Shown piece after piece: positions 45,609 to 56,725 of a DNA stretch of 64,000 nt. Under the pieces are notes generated by a model. The model was not told the origin of the DNA, ran no database searches, and worked only from the letters and a program-made list of their open reading frames with translations. This DNA comes from Plotosus lineatus. Lineage: Eukaryota; Chordata; Actinopteri; Siluriformes; Plotosidae. Every line of letters starts with the position of its first letter. Position 1 is the stretch's first letter. The translations under genes and the position numbers were made by a program. The stretch covers positions 402,501-466,500 of the forward strand of contig CM045745.1 of assembly GCA_024760905.1 (NCBI GenBank), given 5' to 3'.

Positions 45609-47404
45609 AGATCAACGCTTACAATGAAGAGGAACAGCTGACCACTCTGGGGAACAACAAAGGGCTACGACGAACACAGAAAGATCAGTGTATAGGCAGG
45701 AACATGATCACTGCCCTTAAAGCAGATGGCACACTCATCCATGACTTGGATAGGATCATTAGAAGATGCGAGGAATTCTACGCAGAGCTCTACAACACCA
45801 GGCGTCCGCAAGACCAACCGTTTGCCAATGCACTACCTAACAGCAGTACACCACCTATTCTGCATGATGAAGTAAAATCAGCCATCAAACGGCTAAAGCA
45901 AGGCAAAGCACCTGGGAAGGACACCATCTCGGCAGGCATGCTTCAAGATGGCGGAGAACCAGTAATCAAATCTCTCTTCAACAGGTGCATCACTGAAAGG
46001 AAGGTTCAGGGAAACTGGAGAAATGCCATAGTGAGGTTACTGCACAAAAAGGGTGACAAGGCGGACATCAAGAACTATCGAAAAATCAGCCTCCTCCCAG
46101 TCATCTACAAGACCTTCTCTCAAATCCTCCTGAGAAGAATGACACTCACTCTCGACCTCCACCAACCGAGAGAACAGGCAGGATTTAGATCGGGATACTC
46201 CACCATCGATTGTATCCAAGTTCTGAGCCAAATCCAAGAAAAGGCCAATGAGTACAACATCCCCCTAAGCCTGGCCTTTGGCCTATGAGAAAGCCTTCAA
46301 TTCCATTTAATACACACCGATGTTCAATGCCCTAGCCAATCAAGGAGTAAATAACACCTACATCAACATCAGAGACCTCTAAAAGGAAGCCACTGCCACC
46401 CTCAGGCTCCACAAGGATAGCGGTAACATTAGATTACAGAGAGGAGCTCGCCAAGGAGACAACCTCTCTCCAAGACTCTTCACAGCCTGTCTCCAAGATG
46501 CAATTCTGAGCCAAATCGATTGGAAAGACTGTGGAATCAACATTGACGGAGAGTACCTCGCACACTTGGAATTCGCTGACGATATCGTACTACTTGAGGA
46601 GATGCTCAACGACATCAACATGAGCAGCAAGCCAGTCGGGCTGAACATGCATCTCGGTAAAACCAAAGTGATGTTCAACAAACACGTCACCCCTGCAGTG
46701 ATCACAGTTGACGGTAAGACCATAGAGCAAGTAGACAGTTATGTATACCTTTGGCAAGACCATCACGCAAGACGGGGATCTCCTGGCAGAAATCAAGCAT
46801 TGTATAACTCTCGGTTGGGCAGCATTCGGCAAGTTTGAGTCCATCATGAACGGCAGAAAGGCCAGCACGAGAATCAAACGGGAAGATACATGACGAATAT
46901 ATCCTGCCAGTCATGACATATGGAAGCGAAACATGGGCGCTCAACAACATAATGAAGGAAATGCTCAGAGTGGCACAGAGGAAAAGCGAATGCCTCATGC
47001 TAAATGTCTCTCTAAAGGATAGAAAGCCTAACACATGGATCAGAGAACAAACAGGAGTGAGGGATATTGTGCACACCATCAACAACAGCAAGCACAGATG
47101 GGCAGGCCATGTGGCCCGATTCTCCGACAACTGTTGGACAAGCAGAGCAACAGAGTGGACGCCCCGGAGCTGGAAACAACCACGAGGACGACCAAAAACA
47201 AGATGGCGCGACGACCTGACTATGCCTAGGGCACAACTGGTCAAGTCCCGCACGAGATAGAGCCTGCTGGAAGAGGTCCAGGGAGGGGTTCCTCAGCCAT
47301 GAGTGAAGCCACCCTGAATCTTGATCCTGATTCAGACTTGCTTGAAGTTACTGCAAATTTATCCAGGCTTGCCTGCTTTTCTTTGGATTTTATTTACTTT
47401 GTAT

Positions 47405-48510
47405 TTTTCGAATTAAAAGGCACACTTAAAGCTTTTAATTTTCGAAAATTTTGTCCGCCCACCTTATAATCCGGTGCGCCTTATATGTGGATGCGGCGGC
47501 ACAACTCCATCTCACTGATACCGTCAAAACCCAAGTGAAGCAAACTAATTCAGAGCTTACCAACATTCCGGTGGATTAACCAAAGAACTCCAACCACTAG
47601 ATATTGGGGTCAACAGTTTGTAAGTTAGAGTGATCCAGGCTTTATATCCAAATACCGCCATTACTGCTATCATACTCCGGTGACTCGCTGAGTAATACGT
47701 GAGTGGTTTATCCACCTAATCGCAGGACGCTCGGCTGTCTTAATGAGAGTCTCACGTTCATCACCGGGATAAAGCACTGCTACAGATGTCCTCCTGAGAC
47801 CTCAGATTAATCTTCTTGAATTTAAAGTTACACTGATACAGCTCCTTAACAGTAATGGCCTCCGTTCTGTAATGAGCACAATACTCACGCTGCAAATGAG
47901 CGCCACCATATTTGCTACTGTGAATGTGCAGTCTCTTTCAGGGGGCGTGGCTGAGAGAAGTTTCAGTCACGACTCAGAAGACGTCTAATCGCCGTCTCTA
48001 TTGATCGGACTCCATGCAGGAGGGAATAATAGATAAAATATTATAATATAATAACGAAAAATAATCGAGGGATCCGAGCTTTTTGTTCAACTCGCACAAC
48101 TGTTAAACTCAAAAACTGATGAAGAATTTGATGGATTTGTGGAAGAGGAATGAACTGAAAAAGTGAGTTTATTTTATATTGTTATAACTGAACAATGATG
48201 AGTTATTGTGAAGTGTAATATTTTATATTATTAGAAATGAACAATGTGGAGTTATTATGAAGTGTATTATTTCATATTTTATATTATTATAACTGAACAA
48301 TGCTGAGAGTGATTGTGAAGTGTATTACTTTATATTGTTATAACTGAACAATGCTGAGAGTGATTGTGGGAGATGAATCAAGCTTGACTTATCTGACTTT
48401 TGTTTCGCTTAAAGCGCCTTATGGCTGGGTGGGAATGCTTGGCCATTGTTCTTTGGTGTTGCGCCTTATAGTCTGGTGCGCCTTGTGATGCGGAGGAGGG
48501 TGGTGTGTAA
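47405..48510 (+). mobile_element. 'CTATAAGGCGCAC'-type repeat, copy A
   Basis: AGGCACACTTAAAGCTTTTA and CTTATAATCCGGTGCGCCTT at the left, and GTTGCGCCTTATAGTCTGGT-GCGCCTT at the right, are typical of a dispersed fish DNA element. The interior shares GATACCGTCAAAACCCAAGT and AACCAAAGAACTCC with copies at about 56070-56518 and 63565-64000. A frame around 48105-48150 reads L-L-N-S-K-T-D-E-E-F-D-G-F-V-E-E-E, possibly a transposase C-terminus. Confidence 0.6.
48165..48375 (+). repeat. Tandem repeat inside copy A
   Basis: About four imperfect units of 50-60 bp built on TTATATTGTTATAACTGAAC-AATG, then TGAGAGTGATTGTGAAGTGT. Confidence 0.75.
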
Positions 48511-48725
48511 AGAGCGGTAAAGTTCTCTGTATGTATATGTTGTAAAACATAACTAGTCCTTGCCAGAAGTTCTTGCAGAAAATCTTTCTGCAACAGTTGA
48601 TTTGAGGTGTGTCTTCAGTACGAGTTCATACAAGATTGAATGCAATTGGTTTCTGAGCACAGTCACACCCCCAATTATAATTTATACAATCGAGTCATTT
48701 TAACGTTACTCTTCCTTCTCCTCTT

Positions 48726-48893
48726 GATGAAAGTCAGCAATGGTTGTTTTAGATGAACCTCACACCATAGACAGTGAGAGATACGGCCAGCCATTGATAA
48801 CCCAGTTAGCTGCAAAGGGAGGGGGGTGGGCGCAGTGACAACCTGTTGAGAGTGGAAGTTGAACCCCCAACCTTGGGATCAGTAATCCTAATA
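48726..48893 (-). mobile_element. SINE fragment (S11), head and body
   Basis: Plus-strand GAAAGTCAGCAATGG, ACCATAGACAGTGAGAGATA, AACCCAGTTAGCTGCA and GAACCCCCAACCTTGGGATC match the SINE family in reverse. The tail is missing. Confidence 0.7.
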
Positions 48894-49225
48894 TTACATT
48901 TCAGGTTTTCTTGTTTCTGCATAAAATGTTTTGTGGCGTGCACCATAAGCATGCAGTTAAAACGTGCTAATATTCCATACGTCTCCCAGTTGTTTGGAAA
49001 CATTAATTTACATTCACAGCATTTTACAGACACATTTACTTTATGTGACGTAAATTGATTTTTGAAGGACTTTTCAAGGCCCAACAGTGGCAGTTTGGTA
49101 ATACTGGGGCTTGAACCACCAACCTTCAGTTCAGTAATCCGAAGCCTTCATCACCAAGTCGCCGCCCTCTTTTTTCTTGACAAAAAACTTCAAATCTTTT
49201 TATTACGGCGTTGAAAACATCCTTC

Positions 49226-49470
49226 CCCAGTGCAGCTAACTGGGTTATCAAAGGCCGGCCATGTCTCTCACTGTCTATGGTGTGAGGCATGTAAAAGAAC
49301 CATTGCTGACTTTCGACAAGAGTAGGCTGCAAAGCCGTCGGCATGTTTCTGCCCTGCGATGGCCTGGCGAGCTGTCCAGGGTGAACTCTGCCCTCGCCCG
49401 AAGTTGGCTGGGATGGGCGCCAGCCTCCCCGTGACCCTAATTAGGATTAAGCGGTTACAGAAAATGAACT
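49226..49470 (+). mobile_element. 5'-truncated SINE with L2-like tail (S4)
   Basis: It starts at CCCAGTGCAGCTAACTGGGT and ends ATTAGGATTAAGCGGTTACA-GAAAATGAACT. A perfect 13-bp TSD, GAAAACATCCTTC, lies at 49213-49225 and 49471-49483. Confidence 0.88.
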
Positions 49471-50247
49471 GAAAACATCCTTCACAACAAACCTGCACGT
49501 GCCAAATCTGCACAAACTTTAGATTTGCCTTTTCTGCGTTGTCACCTGTTTGAACCTCATTTTAAGCACCAAAATAAGAAACTTGTGTTAATTTTGAGGA
49601 GAAATTTGGGCGGAAGCGTCTCATAATACTTTTTCTTCTCTTACACATCCGTGGCACTGGGATGCAAAAACAAGTTCAAGAGTTACATAAACACACATGA
49701 TACCCTCATGCTCAAGCAAAACTAGATTAATATAAATAAATCCCACTCTGCATTCGACTGAAATGTTCGTCTGCAACCCTCAATGTTTATATGGCGGGTA
49801 AATAAGACCTGGGCCTTCACTGACTCTGTCGAACGCCCAGTTCACAGAACGAGTACAGGGATGCAATTTCTCTTCATCCAAAACTGCGTGTTTGATTTTT
49901 GCAAAGCTCTCTCGTGACCCTATGCTCACATTAAACAAGTCTGTGGTTTTGCCAAAACCAAAAGGAGAAAGGGAGCAGATCTCAGTTGTGTGTGACCCTG
50001 TGCTCAGACGTCAGTCAGCACAGAGATAAGAACAAAGCTTCATTGTGTGTTCGAGAGTAGGTCTGTACAAGAATCATGTGACTGCCCCTACCACAGCGCT
50101 GCAAAACTCGCACTGACCGCAGCTGAATGGACTTTTACTCTGATACAGGAATAAAAAAGAAAACCCAACATCAGAAGGAGCACTGCGATCGAAATAAAAA
50201 TAAATTTCTCTTTTAGAAAATGTCCGAGCCTACTGGCTCATCGGACC

Positions 50248-50497
50248 GGTGCTTATCCACGGATTCTGTAACGTGAAGCAACTAGGAGTACAACTTCTCC
50301 TAGATGGGACGCTAGTCCATCACAGGTTACCTTCCCAGTATATTTTTACTGGTACCCATTTATACTGCTGGGTGAACAGAGGCACACTTGAGGTTAAGAC
50401 TTTGCCCAGGGGGCTTCGCACAGTGGGGGTCTCACTGGGATTTGAACACAACCTCCTGATCATGAGCACAGCACCCTAACCATGACACCACCAGCCG
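50248..50497 (-). mobile_element. Second SINE-like family, copy 2
   Basis: Matches 17818-18054 over its length: GGTGCTTATCCACGG, TATTTTTACTGGTACCCATT, GGTGAACAGAGGCACACTTG, CCTCCTGATCATGAG. It has an additional GCTTCGCACAGTGGGGGTCT segment absent from copy 1. Confidence 0.6.
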
Positions 50498-50873
50498 GAC
50501 ATTCATAAGTGTAACTATCAATAATCATAACAGTCGGTGTTATAAATGATTTATAGAAATGTTAATCACCTGCTTTTACTTTCAATTCACTCATATAGAA
50601 CAATGAAGAAGTGTCTTTGTCCCTTTTCGGGGCAGAGTCATTTCTTTGGAGGCATAGTAACTGTCCCAATCTAAAAATACTTAAAAATGGAGGTTAACAG
50701 AACGTGGATGGATCGTAGCTAACTGTGAACACCATGATTGGATGAAGGCCCGTCTGTTATCCAATAGCATTTACTGTATAAAGCAGGCATTGATTTTGGG
50801 TTTTTACTGAGCGAGATTTATGGACATTAACATACCGTCGTGTCTTTGATAGCTAGTTAATAGAGTAAAAAGC

Positions 50874-51613
50874 TTAGGCCAGGCTTAAAAAAATTATTTG
50901 TTGGCAATAACATGATAAAAGATTCACCCGAGAGGGAGGAATTTTTTTTTTTTTTTTTTTTGGCTATGCAGGCCACTCAGGATTCGCGGAGAAGTTTTCA
51001 TACATCATGCTATATTGTGTATGTGATGTTGTAAACACAGTAGAATGGAATAAATATCTTATATTTGAAATCAACAGACTGAATATCAAACTTTATTCTT
51101 TTAATATTGTAATCAACAGAGTATCAAGGTTTCTTCAACATATCAACTTTTAATATTGCCGTCAACCACTAACAAATACCTTCGTCACGCTCAGCGCTGC
51201 TGCTGGCGGTTTATAATTAACTTGTATTGGTTCGAAAATGTCAGCAAATGTGTTGCTAAGTTTGAGACGCATTCATTTATTTATTATTTTCATGTTGGGA
51301 CCTTTAATAGTGACAGAACAGTTTTTTTTTCATCATTGTCTCTTTCCGCCTTTGTTGTTAAGACAGTACTGGCCAATGAGAATCATTGTTTCACCGAACT
51401 GGTGAAATTGATCAATCACAAGGTTGATACTGATTTTGCTTTGGTCACTTTTTACGACGGTGTATGATGGGGGACACTCACACACATTTTTTTCAACGCA
51501 ACCAGCCGGTATATTTTTTGCGTCTGTGAATGTTCAGGCGGGGTTTTTATGTACAATTTTGGCCAAACCGGCCATGTTACCGACAAACAAAGATATTTTT
51601 AAGACTGGCCTAA
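50874..51613 (+). mobile_element. M-family MITE, copy M2 (best ends)
   Basis: TTAGGCCAGGCTTAAAAAAA at the left and ATATTTTTAAGACTGGCCTA-A at the right form inverted ends of about 35 bp, each including TTTGTTGGCAATAACATG or its partner. The 740-bp interior is as in M1. TTA...TAA at the extreme ends may be part of the TIR or a target remnant. Confidence 0.8.
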
Positions 51614-51639
51614 TGCGCTATGATAATTTTTAAGGCGCA

Positions 51640-51946
51640 GAGGTTTGTGTGCGTCATGGGACATTTTCAGCTTTGATGTGCATATGGTGCACGGTCTTCC
51701 CAACCCCTGTGTAAGACCCTTCCTTTGCTGCAATGTAAAATGGAACAATCTTCTCACAGTTCCATCAGCTCCTGGTGGTTTCATGTGCTTCATCATGGCA
51801 CTGGAAGCAAACGAGTGAACACACCCGTCAAATGAAAATCTCATGCAAAATAATCCAGGTTGTTCTTCAGGTGTTGATTTAGCAGCCACATCCTTCAGCA
51901 ATTCCCACAAACGGTAGTTAGAACAGGACAAACACGAGGGCTATCT
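51640..51946 (-). other. Unassigned minus-strand open frame with a good splice acceptor
   Basis: A minus-strand tract TTTTTTTTGCTCTTCTTGCAG (given as one run of 20 plus G) ends near 51947. From about 51943 a frame reads C-L-S-C-S-N-Y-R-L-W-E-L-L-K-D-V-A-A-K-S, then R-F-S-F-D-G-C-V-H-S-F-A-S-S-A-M-M-K-H-M, open for over 100 codons. A donor-like ACT|GTGAGA lies at about 51763. I do not recognise the protein. If TAG next to the acceptor is in frame, the true acceptor must be the second AG. It is in scrib orientation but is not part of Scribble as known. Confidence 0.3.
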
Positions 51947-52252
51947 GCAAGAAGAGCAAAAAAAATCTACTATTCAACACACCACAGAACCTTCTCCAAA
52001 CTCATGAATCCACCTCACCAAAATACTTTTCCTCTCATTGTCCATGAGCACAAATATGAAGTCAATGTTGGATTAATTTTAATATTCAGGTCACATACAC
52101 GGGTAGAGAGACATTATGTATGCAACTCAATTCAAACTAGACTTCACATTTCAGTGGCTCGAACAAAGCCCTCACCACATACACACAGACGAGAAGTTTC
52201 CCAACAAGGCTGCTCCAGAACCGTAAGAACGGAGACAAAATGAGTCCATATG

Positions 52253-52775
52253 AGCAGTGGTGGTATAGTGGTATAGGGCACCGGATCGCTGATCCAAAGG
52301 TTGGGGGTTCGAGTCCCACTCTCCACAAGGTTATCACTGTCCTCCACCCAAGTGCAGCTAACTTGGTTATCAAAGGCGGGCCATGTCTCTCACTGTCTAT
52401 GGTGAAAGGCATGTAAAAGAACCATTGCTGACTTTCGTAAAGAGTAGGCTGCAAAGTCGTCAGCGTGTTTCTAATCGGGCGTTGGAGTCCCCTGAGGCAA
52501 TTCGTTCACAGCAATGTTCTGGCAACTCCTGCAGCAGCACTGGAATCCAGTCATATCGGCGTCTGCCCTTCCATTGGATCCTTCCGGTGGTGCCAAGAGG
52601 GGGGTCTTGCTGCTTGGCCAACAGCCCGTCCTCCATACTTCCTACCCAGGTTCTACGCACTGGAGTCTTGTGTCAGGAAGGGCATCCGACGTAAAAACCT
52701 CTGCCAAATCAAATGTGCGAATCAGATGATTCGCTGTGGCGACTCCCGAGTAAAAGGGAAAAAGCCGAAAGGAAG
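52253..52775 (+). mobile_element. Long SINE with 193-bp insert and RTE-type tail (S9)
   Basis: The head GCAGTGGTGGTATAGTGGTA and B box GGTTCGAGTCCC are followed by the body to CAGCGTGTTTCT (about 52472). A block absent from most copies follows (52473-52665), then TGTCAGGAAGGGCATCCGAC, GCGAATCAGATGATTCGC and the RTE-type end GGGAAAAAGCCGAAAGGAAG. It is the only copy in the window showing all segments. Confidence 0.85.
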
Positions 52776-53311
52776 ACAGACAGAGATGAGCCTTTGGCTG
52801 CAAGCATCAGATAAACAAGACCATTAAAGTGTTAAAGCAACAGAAATCACTCAGTGAGTCTGAAATACTTTAGCATAATATCAACACTCGTTATAGTTAG
52901 AAGACTTCGCATTACCATAATATCTGGACGGAAAACAACATTGTAAATATGCACTCGGGGGGAAAAGTGGTGGGGGGGGAATAAATAAATAAAAACGCAC
53001 AAATGTCCCTGTATCATAAGCATAAGTTTCCCTTCCCCACACAGCTCCATCTCCATGGTACATCACTCTATATTTTATAGAACAGACACCTCAATCCCGC
53101 CCGCTTGCATATGTGAGCCGCTCCAGCATCGTGCAGATTAAGTCACAAGGTCATGTTTTGACGAAGAGATAAACAAAGTTGGAAAAAATGGCAAACCTGG
53201 ACAAAAATACAACTTCACCAAAACCACATCCCTCAAAGCATATTCTCCAACATGACAATCTATTTATACTAAAATACTGGTTTAAGAAAGGGTTAAACGT
53301 CCACGTCTGTA

Positions 53312-53724
53312 GGGGCAGCGGTATCCTGGTGGTAATGTCGGCTGGATCATTGATCCTAAGGTTGGGGGTTCAAGTCTCACTCTCAACAGGTTGTCACTGT
53401 CCCCCTCAGTACAGCTAACTGGGTTATCAAAGGCCGGCCATGTCTCTCACTGTCTATGGTGTGAGGTTCATGTAAAAGAACCATTGCTGACTTTTATCAA
53501 GAGTAGCTGCATAGCTGTCAGCGTGTTTCTAATCGGGCGTTGGAGTCCCCTGAGGCAATTCGTTCACAGCAATGTTCTGGCAACTCCTGCAGCAGCACTG
53601 GAATCCAGTCATATCGGCGTCTGCCCTTCCATTGGATCCTTCCGGTGGTGCCAAGAGGGGGGGTCTTGCTGCTTGGCTAACAGCCCGTCCTCCATACTTC
53701 CTACCCAGGTTCTACGCACTGGAG
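53312..53724 (+). mobile_element. Long SINE with 194-bp insert, tail missing (S10)
   Basis: The head GGGGCAGCGGTATCCTGGTG and B box GGTTCAAGTCTC precede a body diverged from S9, and then the block at 53531-53724, nearly identical to that in S9. The element stops at the end of the block (CGCACTGGAG), with no RTE-type or L2-like tail. Confidence 0.8.
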
Positions 53725-54154
53725 AGTATCACCAGCCAAGGTAGCAGCCAGAGTACAGCTCCATTCAAACCAATTTCATGTTTGTTTGGCTCATTTCTTT
53801 AATATCCATATTCGGTACTAGAATACTCTTCCTATTTAAGCAATCCCAGAAGGATTCCCTGAATCGTATGGTAAACCAGTGAGAAGCCTCAAAGCAGACA
53901 TGATTTATTGTAAGTCGAACTCGTCTGTTGGTAGGAAGACCCAGGGAAGATCGCACTGGCTGGTGGAATGGTGGATTTGTTTAGTGTACGGTCGCGAGAC
54001 AGCTTAAAATGCAGACATTTAGAAACTGGTTTTGGAACTGTAATAGTTTTTGCAAAACGAGCATTTTCTGGTTAAAAACATACAAAATGATGTAACTCAA
54101 TCAATTTTCAAACTATAAATCATGTATAACTCCTCATTCTGATACCTTTCGAAA

Positions 54155-54563
54155 GAGAGAGATCCCTGACTTTCCGCGGTTAATTGGGACCAAGACCCCC
54201 GTGCACGACCACCGAATGGGTCGACCCCACTACCAAACTGACGTATACGTACATGTATGAGTATATAATATCAATAAATACATATTCAACACTATAAATG
54301 CTTATAATAGCAATTAAACATTAAAAAAATGTATAAAATGTAAATAAAACAAATGCACACATACAGACACGCGTGCGCACACAGATGCATACCTCACATA
54401 AAAATGTAAGTAGTTTTATGGGGGGTTTTTGTTGCTTGTTTTTTCATAATTGGCTTTGTTTTGTGGCATTCTCCTCAACTTTTCCGCTATTTTTCCTTTT
54501 TTCAATGAATATTTTTGAAAAAAGCCACAGAAACTGAAGCACATAGTAGGGAGGGGTCACTGT
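54155..54563 (+). repeat. Dispersed repeat, second copy of the 38606-39090 family
   Basis: GACTTTCCGCGGTTAATTGG, then GACGTATACGTACATGTATG, AATAAATACATATTCAACAC and TGGCATTCTCCTCAAC match the other copy. It ends near GGGAGGGGTCACTGTATATG. Confidence 0.6.
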
Positions 54564-56069
54564 ATATGAATATCTCATTATGTCAAATGCCCTACTTAAT
54601 CTGCATTAAGATGGAGTGGCTCATGTATATTGCCTTGGAACACTAAGGCTCATAAATACATGCCACTTGGACAGATTTAGAGCTCCCAAAAGTCATTGAC
54701 GTTCGGTGTCCTTTCTCCTTCAGCGAGCTGCTTTTTCCACCTCATGCGTTTTGCTCACATTTGGCTGCTTTAGCTGAGAAAGCAGGAAAGCTGAGCCCTC
54801 GGGTGTCACTCCAGCAGGGGTCAAAAATCGTAAATGCTATAGTTAAACCGATGCTATTTAAATCATGAAATCTGCATTATGAATTGCTAATCGCTCTTGT
54901 ACACAAGCAAGCCGCCAAATTAAGATATCAGTCATGTAAGTGTAAGTGTAACATGAGCACATGTAAGTGCTCTGGTGTGTCTTAATCATCCAAAAAAATG
55001 TTCTGGATATTAAGCTCAAATTCTATTTCTTGAAACAAAAATCATGCCCCACCCCCACCCGTGTATTCCCCCTCTAGTTTACGTGGATTTCAGCAGACCA
55101 AACATATCTGTGCTGACCATCCAATTTCACACAACCCTGTCCTGAAAAATATTTTAGCACACACAAACATAACCCTGTAAACCCAGTGCAATTGAAATCC
55201 TTTATGGAGACAGACCACAGAAGCGTCTGGGGATGTCCTCCTCACGCTCGTGTCTGAAGCTTTGTGCCAGATCCATTTGTCTTAATTTTAAGCACAACTC
55301 TATTAGTTTTAATAAAATGTGTCAACAAAATAATTTGCAATGTTCATATCAATTTTTTCAAGACAAAATGCAACTGAAAACTGTAAAGCTGAATTCACAC
55401 AGGAAACAACCAGAGACAAACACCGGTGGCCAAGTCAGTGTTCCCCAGCAAAATTTTCCTGTGCAAGGCAATGTGGGTGGCCATGAAGTTCAACTGAACA
55501 GATCTTTCATGCGAGCAATTAAAGCAACAACCAATCAGAACTTAAAGACACTGATGATTGACAGATACCACAATGAAAAATTCCCCAAACCCCCTTCCTA
55601 TACGCTTTCATAGACCATGTAACAAGTGATTTCACCTTTAGTTCAGCAGCAAAGTGACTTGCGTGTTGCTCCTCACTTCCTGTGTGAAATGAACCTTAAT
55701 AATAAAGTGTGTGGGTGAATGGGTTTACACTTTTTTTTTTAAAGGGGAAGTGTGAGGCTTTGCTATTGGAACCACACATTGGGACACTGACTATAATTAT
55801 TAAACTTATAAAACAAGATCTGATATCATGCAATTAGAGAGTCAAAACCATCCCCCAAAATGACACACAGGATTTAAGACCTCACTTTTTATACATTAAA
55901 CTTGGCAGGCTTCGTTAGTCCGCTCAAAATTTTTGTGAGTTTCACCGGGTCCAAATGCACAAATGTTTTAGGAAAGCACATCATTTTGGAACACATGAAT
56001 GTAGAATAGACTGAAACAGTGATGAACTTAAGACTCTCATTAAACCAGCTAAGCGTCCTGAGATGAGGT

Positions 56070-56518
56070 GGAAAAACCACTCACGTATTATTTAGCGGGT
56101 CACCTGACAATGATAGCAGTAATGGCGGTATTTGGATATAAAGCCCGGATCACTCTAACTTACGACCTGTTGACACTAATATCTAGTGGTTGAAGTTCTT
56201 TGGTTACTCTCCTGGAATGATGGTAAGCTCTGAATTAGTTCACTTCACCTGGGTTTTGACGGTATCAGTGAGATGGGCACGCATGGAGTCACAGATCAAT
56301 AGAGACAGAAAATAAGTGGGGAAAAGTCTTCCAGAACATCTTCCGGTCTTGTGACGAAAACTTCTCTCAACCACTCACGTGTCACAGGTCACCTGACTAC
56401 ACTGGCCGCAATGCAGCTTCGTCAACACATAAGCTGCACAAGACTATAAGACGCACCATCAATTTTTGTGACGATTAAAGGGTTTTTAAGCGCACCTTAT
56501 CATCCGAAAAATTACAGG
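56070..56518 (-). mobile_element. 'CTATAAGGCGCAC'-type repeat, copy B
   Basis: Shares ATGGCGGTATTTGGATATAA, TCTAGTGGTTGAAGTTCTTT and GACGGTATCAGTGAGATGG with copy A in reverse. The right end has GACTATAAGACGCACCATCA and AGCGCACCTTATCATCCGAA. It immediately precedes the LINE insertion site. Confidence 0.6.
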
Positions 56519-56546
56519 ATGGAATATTAAAATAAAACCCTCCTTG

Positions 56547-56680
56547 GGGGTTAAAATAACCCCTCCTTGAATCGCCACCTTATCGTGGTGGAGGGGTTTG
56601 CGTGACCTAATGATCCTAGGAGCTATGTTGTCGGGGGCAAATGCCCCTGGTAGGGTCACCCAAGGCAAACAGGTCCGGGG
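56547..56680 (+). promoter_or_regulatory. Structured 5' leader of LINE family F
   Basis: Several perfect pairings are visible. GGGGTTA/TAACCCC lies at 56547-56553 and 56557-56563. GGGGC/GCCCC lies at 56634-56638 and 56643-56647. GTTTGC (56596-56601) pairs with GCAAAC (56665-56670) and GACCT (56604-56608) with AGGTC (56671-56675); the order makes a pseudoknot. GTGACC (56602-56607) can alternatively pair with GGTCAC (56654-56659). The function is unknown. Compact pseudoknots at LINE 5' ends are sometimes HDV-like ribozymes, but I could not thread that fold. Confidence 0.45.
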
Positions 56681-56725
56681 TGAAGGTCCAGACAAAGTGC
56701 GATTCAAAACAAACCCCTATTACAC

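Larger units (their letters stand above)
43950..47260 (+). pseudogene. LINE second-family endonuclease/RT ORF, disrupted
   Basis: Before the insertion: K-N-E-I-D-Y-I-L-T-D-K, GSDHR-type text and MEAAINTVGRQRPPKS through E-E-I-N-A-Y-N. After it: EEEQLTTLGNNKGLRRTQKD, CEEFYAELYNTRRPQDQ, AIKRLKQGKAPGKDTIS, NAIVRLLHKKGDKADIKNYR, QAGFRSGYSTIDCIQVLSQI, GARQGDNLSPRLF, the catalytic EFADDIVLLEEML, PVGLNMHLGKTKVMFN, MTYGSETWALNN and WAGHVARFSD with GRPKTRWRDDL. Frameshifts occur near 44010, 46280, 46385 and 46750. The FADD aspartates are intact. It was killed by the nested insertion and by small lesions. Confidence 0.8.
43905..47340 (+). mobile_element. RTE-like LINE of a second family, split by RTE copy 3
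   Basis: Two parts, 43905-44464 and 45609-47340, join across the inserted RTE copy. The first part covers the end of the endonuclease and the linker, the second the RT and C-terminus. Boundaries are approximate and no TSD was identified for this element. Confidence 0.75.

Noticed and set aside
55233..55613. 126-codon plus-strand ORF
   Set aside because: No motif recognised and composition resembles AT-rich intron; not supported as a gene.
56547..56680. Firm HDV-like ribozyme call in the LINE F leader
   Set aside because: A pseudoknot is visible, but I could not place all required helices and the catalytic cytosine, so I report only a structured leader.
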